Assembly (NCBI GenBank): GCA_036504215.1
Contig: DASXVO010000043.1
Span: 51,128 to 115,127, forward strand
Reading direction: 5' to 3'
Length of the DNA: 64,000 nucleotides
Origin: Vicinamibacterales bacterium
Lineage (GTDB): Bacteria > Acidobacteriota > Vicinamibacteria > Vicinamibacterales > Fen-181
The position numbers and the translations under genes were made by a program. The notes under the pieces were generated by a model that was given only the letters and a program-made list of their open reading frames with translations, ran no database searches and was not told the origin of the DNA. Shown piece by piece: positions 61,297-64,000 of the stretch; within the stretch, counting starts at the first letter, position 1; each line of letters opens with the position of its first letter.

Positions 61297-62136
61297 CTAC
61301 GCCGTGTGCAGCAGCGCCCTGATTCGCTGTTCGGTCGGCGGGTGCGTGCTGAACAGCGAGAAGAGCCCAGAGGCCGAGAACGGTTTGACGATGAACATGT
61401 GAGCCGTCGCGGGGTTCGCGTCGAGCGGCACCTGCTTCGAGACCGCCTCGATCTTCTTCAGCGCGTCCACCAACCCGTAGGGACTGCCGGCGAGGGCCGC
61501 GCCGCCCGCGTCCGCCGAGTACTCCCGCGAGCGCGAGATCGCCGCCTGGATGAGCATCGCGGCCAGCGGCGCGAGAATCACCGTCAACAGCAGGCCGATC
61601 GGATTGCCTCCGTCGCGGTCGTCGTCGCGGCTGGCGCCGCCGAAGAACGCCGCGAACTGCGCCATGCGGGCGATCATCATGATCGCCGCGGCCAGCGTGG
61701 CCGCCACCGAACTGATGAGGATGTCACGGTGGCTGACGTGCGTGAGTTCGTGCGCGATCACACCTTCGAGTTCCTGCTCGTTGAGAATTCGCAGGATCCC
61801 TTCGGTCGCCGCCACGGCTGCGTGCGAAGGATTCCGCCCGGTGGCGAACGCGTTCGGCGACATCTCCGGAATCACGTACACCTTCGGCATGGGCAGGCTC
61901 GCCCGCTGCGCCAACCGCTCGACCACGCGATGGAGCACGTGCTCGGGACCAACCTGCTGCGCGCGGTACATGCGCAGGACGATCTTGTCGGAGAATCAGT
62001 ACGAGACGAAGTTCATGACGACCGCGATGACAAACGCCATCATCAGGCCGCCGGCGCCACCGAGCGTCTCACCGATGACCAGGAGGACACCGCTCAAGAG
62101 ACCGAGGAGAAGCGCGGTTTTCAGACCGTTCGCCAT
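61297..62136 (-). pseudogene. htpX: htpX-type membrane metalloprotease interrupted by an in-frame TGA
   Basis: The full frame from ATG 62136 to 61297 matches the M48B HtpX family: N-terminal hydrophobic segments (codons 1-45, ending MNFVSY), then [19 protein letters not shown], the zinc motif HELTH, more membrane helices and the downstream [10 protein letters not shown]. Codon 47 is TGA (61998-61996) where the family motif SYWFSDK has Trp (TGG), a one-base change. TGA is an ordinary stop elsewhere in the window. Unless it is a sequencing error or is read through, only an N-terminally shortened product from the ATG at 61971 (224 residues) would be made, without the first membrane helices. A GACAAT -10 ends 6 bases before the 62136 ATG. 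Confidence 0.85.
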
Positions 62137-62146
62137 GCCGTTATTG

Positions 62147-63277
62147 TCACACATTCCCCAGCCGGGTCAGAAGGCCGGCCAGGAGCGCCGCGCGGAAAGG
62201 CAGCGCGTCGATTACCACGTGCTCGTGCGGCGCGTGGGCGCCGTCGCCAACGGACCCCAGGCCGTCCAACGTGGGGACCCCGGCGGCCGCCGTGAAATTT
62301 CCGTCCGACCCGCCGCCGGTGCGCCCTTCCGAGAGGCTGTGCCCGAGCTCACTGGCCACGGCCCGGGCCATCTCGAACAGACGGACGCCGTCCGGCGTTC
62401 GTTCGAGCGGTGGATGCGTGAACCCGCCGGACACCGTCACCGTCGTCCCGGGCCGTCGGGCGCGGAGAGCCGTCATGGCCGCGCTCACCCGCTCGGCCTC
62501 CTGCGCGCCGAACGCCCTGGCATCCACGGTGGCTCGGGCCCCGGCCGGGACGACGTTGGCCCGGGTGCCGCCAACGGCGAGCGTCACCGTCAGTGACGTG
62601 CCGCGCTCGAGGTCCTGCAGCCGTTCGACACTCAGCATCTGTTCGGCCAGTTCGAGGAGCGCGTTCGCCCCCCTGGCCGGTTCGATTCCAGCGTGCGCGG
62701 CACGCCCGCGCACCTCGATCTCGAAGGCACCGCATCCGGCTCTCGACGTCTTCAGCGCGCCGCCCGGCAGCGCTGGTTCGAGCACGAGCACGGCCCGGCT
62801 GTTCCTCGCCTCGGCCTCGATCAACTGACGGGACGTGACGCTTCCGGTCTCCTCGTCGGTGGTGAGGAGCACACCAATGCGCGGCAGGGCACCACTCGCG
62901 GCCAGTGCCTCGACGGCCAGCATCGCCAGGCCAATTCCGCTCTTCATGTCGAAGACACCCGGCCCCCACAGCCGACCATCCGCCGCGCGCACCGGCATGC
63001 GGTCCAGTGTCCCAATCGGCCAGACCGTGTCGAAATGACCGAGCAGGAGCGTGCGTGGGCCGCTCGAACCGAAATCGGCCAGCACGTGATCGCCCGCCGC
63101 CGCCTCGGGGATGAGCGTCACGCGGCCACCAATGGCTCGGAGCCGCCGGGCCAGCTCAAGGCCACAGAGATCGACCGCCACCTTGTCCGTGCTCGGCGAC
63201 TCCAGACGGGCGAGCGCTTCGATGGTCTCGAGCAGCCACCCGCGCTTCGATTCGCAAAACGCTGCGAGCTGTTTCAT
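62147..63277 (-). CDS. M20-family metallopeptidase (glutamate carboxypeptidase type)
   Basis: 376 residues from ATG 63277. Zinc-binding GHFDTVWPIG (H, D), GVFDMKSG (bridging Asp), TTDEETGS (catalytic and bridging Glu) and the dimerisation domain (about 170-290) typical of CPG2-like carboxypeptidases; the final zinc His lies in GDGAHAPHEHV. Cleaves C-terminal glutamate or related residues; no clear signal peptide. It starts 9 bases from the divergent secreted-protein gene; its ATG overlaps that gene's -10 box. Confidence 0.9.
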   Translation of the reverse strand: MKQLAAFCESKRGWLLETIEALARLESPSTDKVAVDLCGLELARRLRAIGGRVTLIPEAAAGDHVLADFGSSGPRTLLLGHFDTVWPIGTLDRMPVRAADGRLWGPGVFDMKSGIGLAMLAVEALAASGALPRIGVLLTTDEETGSVTSRQLIEAEARNSRAVLVLEPALPGGALKTSRAGCGAFEIEVRGRAAHAGIEPARGANALLELAEQMLSVERLQDLERGTSLTVTLAVGGTRANVVPAGARATVDARAFGAQEAERVSAAMTALRARRPGTTVTVSGGFTHPPLERTPDGVRLFEMARAVASELGHSLSEGRTGGGSDGNFTAAAGVPTLDGLGSVGDGAHAPHEHVVIDALPFRAALLAGLLTRLGNV

Positions 63278-63280
63278 AAT
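63275..63280 (+). promoter_or_regulatory. -10 box for the leaderless secreted-protein gene
   Basis: CATAAT (63275-63280) ends 6 bases before the ATG at 63287; its first three bases are the complement of the divergent M20 ATG. Confidence 0.5.
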
Positions 63281-63286
63281 TGGCAC

Positions 63287-63865
63287 ATGAAGCGCCACCT
63301 CTCGGCTCTGGCTCTGGCTCTGGCCGTGCTCCTGGCAGGCCGCCTCGGGCTCGCCGCACAAGTCCGGCCGCCGGTCCCGCAGGCGTACCCACGGCCGCCT
63401 CAACAGCCGGCGACGCCTGCCCAGAAGCCGACAACGCCTGCTGAACCACTGCAGGCACCGGCCAGTCCGGCGCCGCAGGCCGACGGCACCGTCCCCAGCG
63501 AGGCGACGCTCGGGTTGCCGCTCTACCCGACGCTCGAGTTCCTGACGTCGTACGATGCGGGCCGGGGACAGCGGTTCTACCTGTTCGGCACCACTGCCAG
63601 TTTTGCCGATGTGGTCGCCTACTACAAGTCGGTGTTGAAGCAGAGGGGCGAACTGGTGTTCGAGGAACCCGCCACTCACATGTTCGAGGTGGGCAGGTTC
63701 CGGGAGGATGCAATGGGCTTCCCCCCGAGCATCACCGTGAAGGACTACACCTGGGGCGGCCTTGAAGGCTATCCCAATCCAAAGCCGAACGCGGAACCGG
63801 CCCGTTTTGCGACCGTCGTACAGGTGGTCCCGGTTCCGGCCGCGGCCAGCACCGCAAGACGCTAG
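63287..63865 (+). CDS. Small secreted protein of unknown function
   Basis: 192 residues. Signal peptide MKRHLSALALALAVLLAGRL...AAQ (about 1-24), a Pro/Ala/Gln-rich low-complexity linker (25-65), then a compact domain starting GLPLYPTLEFLTSYDAGRGQ and containing FYLFGTTASFADVVAYYKSVLKQRGELVFEEPATHMFEVGRF. The segment ADVVAYYKSVLKQ resembles small periplasmic domains that recur in Acidobacteria. Exported by the Sec pathway; no partner evident. Confidence 0.72.
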   Translation: MKRHLSALALALAVLLAGRLGLAAQVRPPVPQAYPRPPQQPATPAQKPTTPAEPLQAPASPAPQADGTVPSEATLGLPLYPTLEFLTSYDAGRGQRFYLFGTTASFADVVAYYKSVLKQRGELVFEEPATHMFEVGRFREDAMGFPPSITVKDYTWGGLEGYPNPKPNAEPARFATVVQVVPVPAAASTARR

Positions 63866-63920
63866 TGTAGTGTCCCACATATAACTAGACAACGAATCAG
63901 AAGCGTGAGATGCTGTGTGC

Positions 63921-64000
63921 ATGACAGACACGAGCCTCACGGGCCGCGTGGCGGCCGACGATCTGCACCAGTTGGCCGAGTGGGCCCACGCGCCGAGCAC
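63921..64000 (+). CDS. Start of an unknown gene (cut by the right edge)
   Basis: The ATG at 63921 opens a frame MTDTSLTGRVAADDLHQLAE that is still open at the edge. Only 26 codons are present, so no family can be named. The sequence just before it (TGTAGTGTCCCACATATAAC, 63868-63887) could be an insertion-sequence end but this cannot be tested here. Confidence 0.35.
   Translation, partial: MTDTSLTGRVAADDLHQLAEWAHAPS

Noticed and set aside
61996..61998. TGA in htpX as a selenocysteine codon
   Set aside because: The aligned residue is Trp, not Cys or Sec, the protein is not a known selenoprotein, and no SECIS-like stem is apparent just downstream.

Overview
The window is about 64 kb of very GC-rich, densely coded bacterial chromosome. 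It is almost entirely housekeeping genes, with no prophage, CRISPR array, rRNA or recognisable tRNA. An outer-membrane LPS assembly protein (LptD), a TonB-ExbB-ExbD energy system, prolipoprotein processing (LspA, Lgt), a membrane pyrophosphatase, an unlinked MenC-like enzyme and many proteins with Acidobacteria-like architectures (HEAT-cyclophilin fusion, CxxC/CC zinc protein, exported methyltransferase) point to a Gram-negative member of the Acidobacteriota, probably Vicinamibacteria-like. That placement is inference from gene content; no 16S rRNA gene is present.

Layout. 1-1.8 kb (minus): erpA, an unusual Fur-rubrerythrin fusion regulator, and a PHP-domain phosphoesterase cut by the left edge. 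1.9-4.9 kb: class I fumarase and aspartate ammonia-lyase, divergent from overlapping -10 boxes. 4.9-9.6 kb (plus): exported methyltransferase, thiD, moaE, moaD, prfA, prmC, hinT. 9.6-12.4 kb: GNAT enzyme and a secreted PQQ-type sugar dehydrogenase. 12.5-15.8 kb (minus): an active/inactive M16 peptidase pair and a HAD phosphatase. 16-22 kb (plus): ileS (carrying an in-frame minisatellite), lspA, lgt, rluD, nudF. 22.1-26.1 kb (minus): deacetylase-like protein, lon, dksA/traR-like. 26.6-28 kb (plus): zinc protein, rpmB, ridA. 28-30.2 kb (minus): relA/spoT. 30.4-31.4 kb: TPR lipoprotein. 31.4-34.4 kb (minus): tonB-exbB-exbD-exbD plus an exbD remnant. 34.7-42.2 kb (minus): hppA, DUF502, secF, secD, yajC, tgt. 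42.2-44.9 kb (plus): ddl and a TPR protein. 45-45.7 kb: tandem repeats, a strong promoter, a 0.3 kb leader, a 17-residue Lys/Ala peptide gene and a terminator. 45.7-49.8 kb (minus): HEAT-cyclophilin, menC-like, deoxynucleoside kinase. 49.8-61.3 kb (plus): accD, folC, lptD, a dTDP-sugar cluster, an SDR enzyme, a phytol-kinase/DUF92 fusion and a UbiA prenyltransferase. 61.3-64 kb: htpX interrupted by an in-frame TGA, an M20 peptidase, a small secreted protein and the start of an unknown gene.

Two themes run through the region. First, many genes have a -10 hexamer ending exactly 6 (occasionally 7-9) bases before the start codon, the signature of leaderless mRNAs. Second, the envelope is heavily represented: secretion (YajC-SecD-SecF), lipoprotein maturation, LPS insertion, TonB energisation, nucleotide-sugar supply and membrane proteolysis. 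The best candidates for something new are the Fur-rubrerythrin fusion beside erpA, the tiny lysine-rich peptide gene with its long leader, the minisatellite inside ileS, the htpX nonsense codon, and the prenol-kinase fusion next to UbiA.
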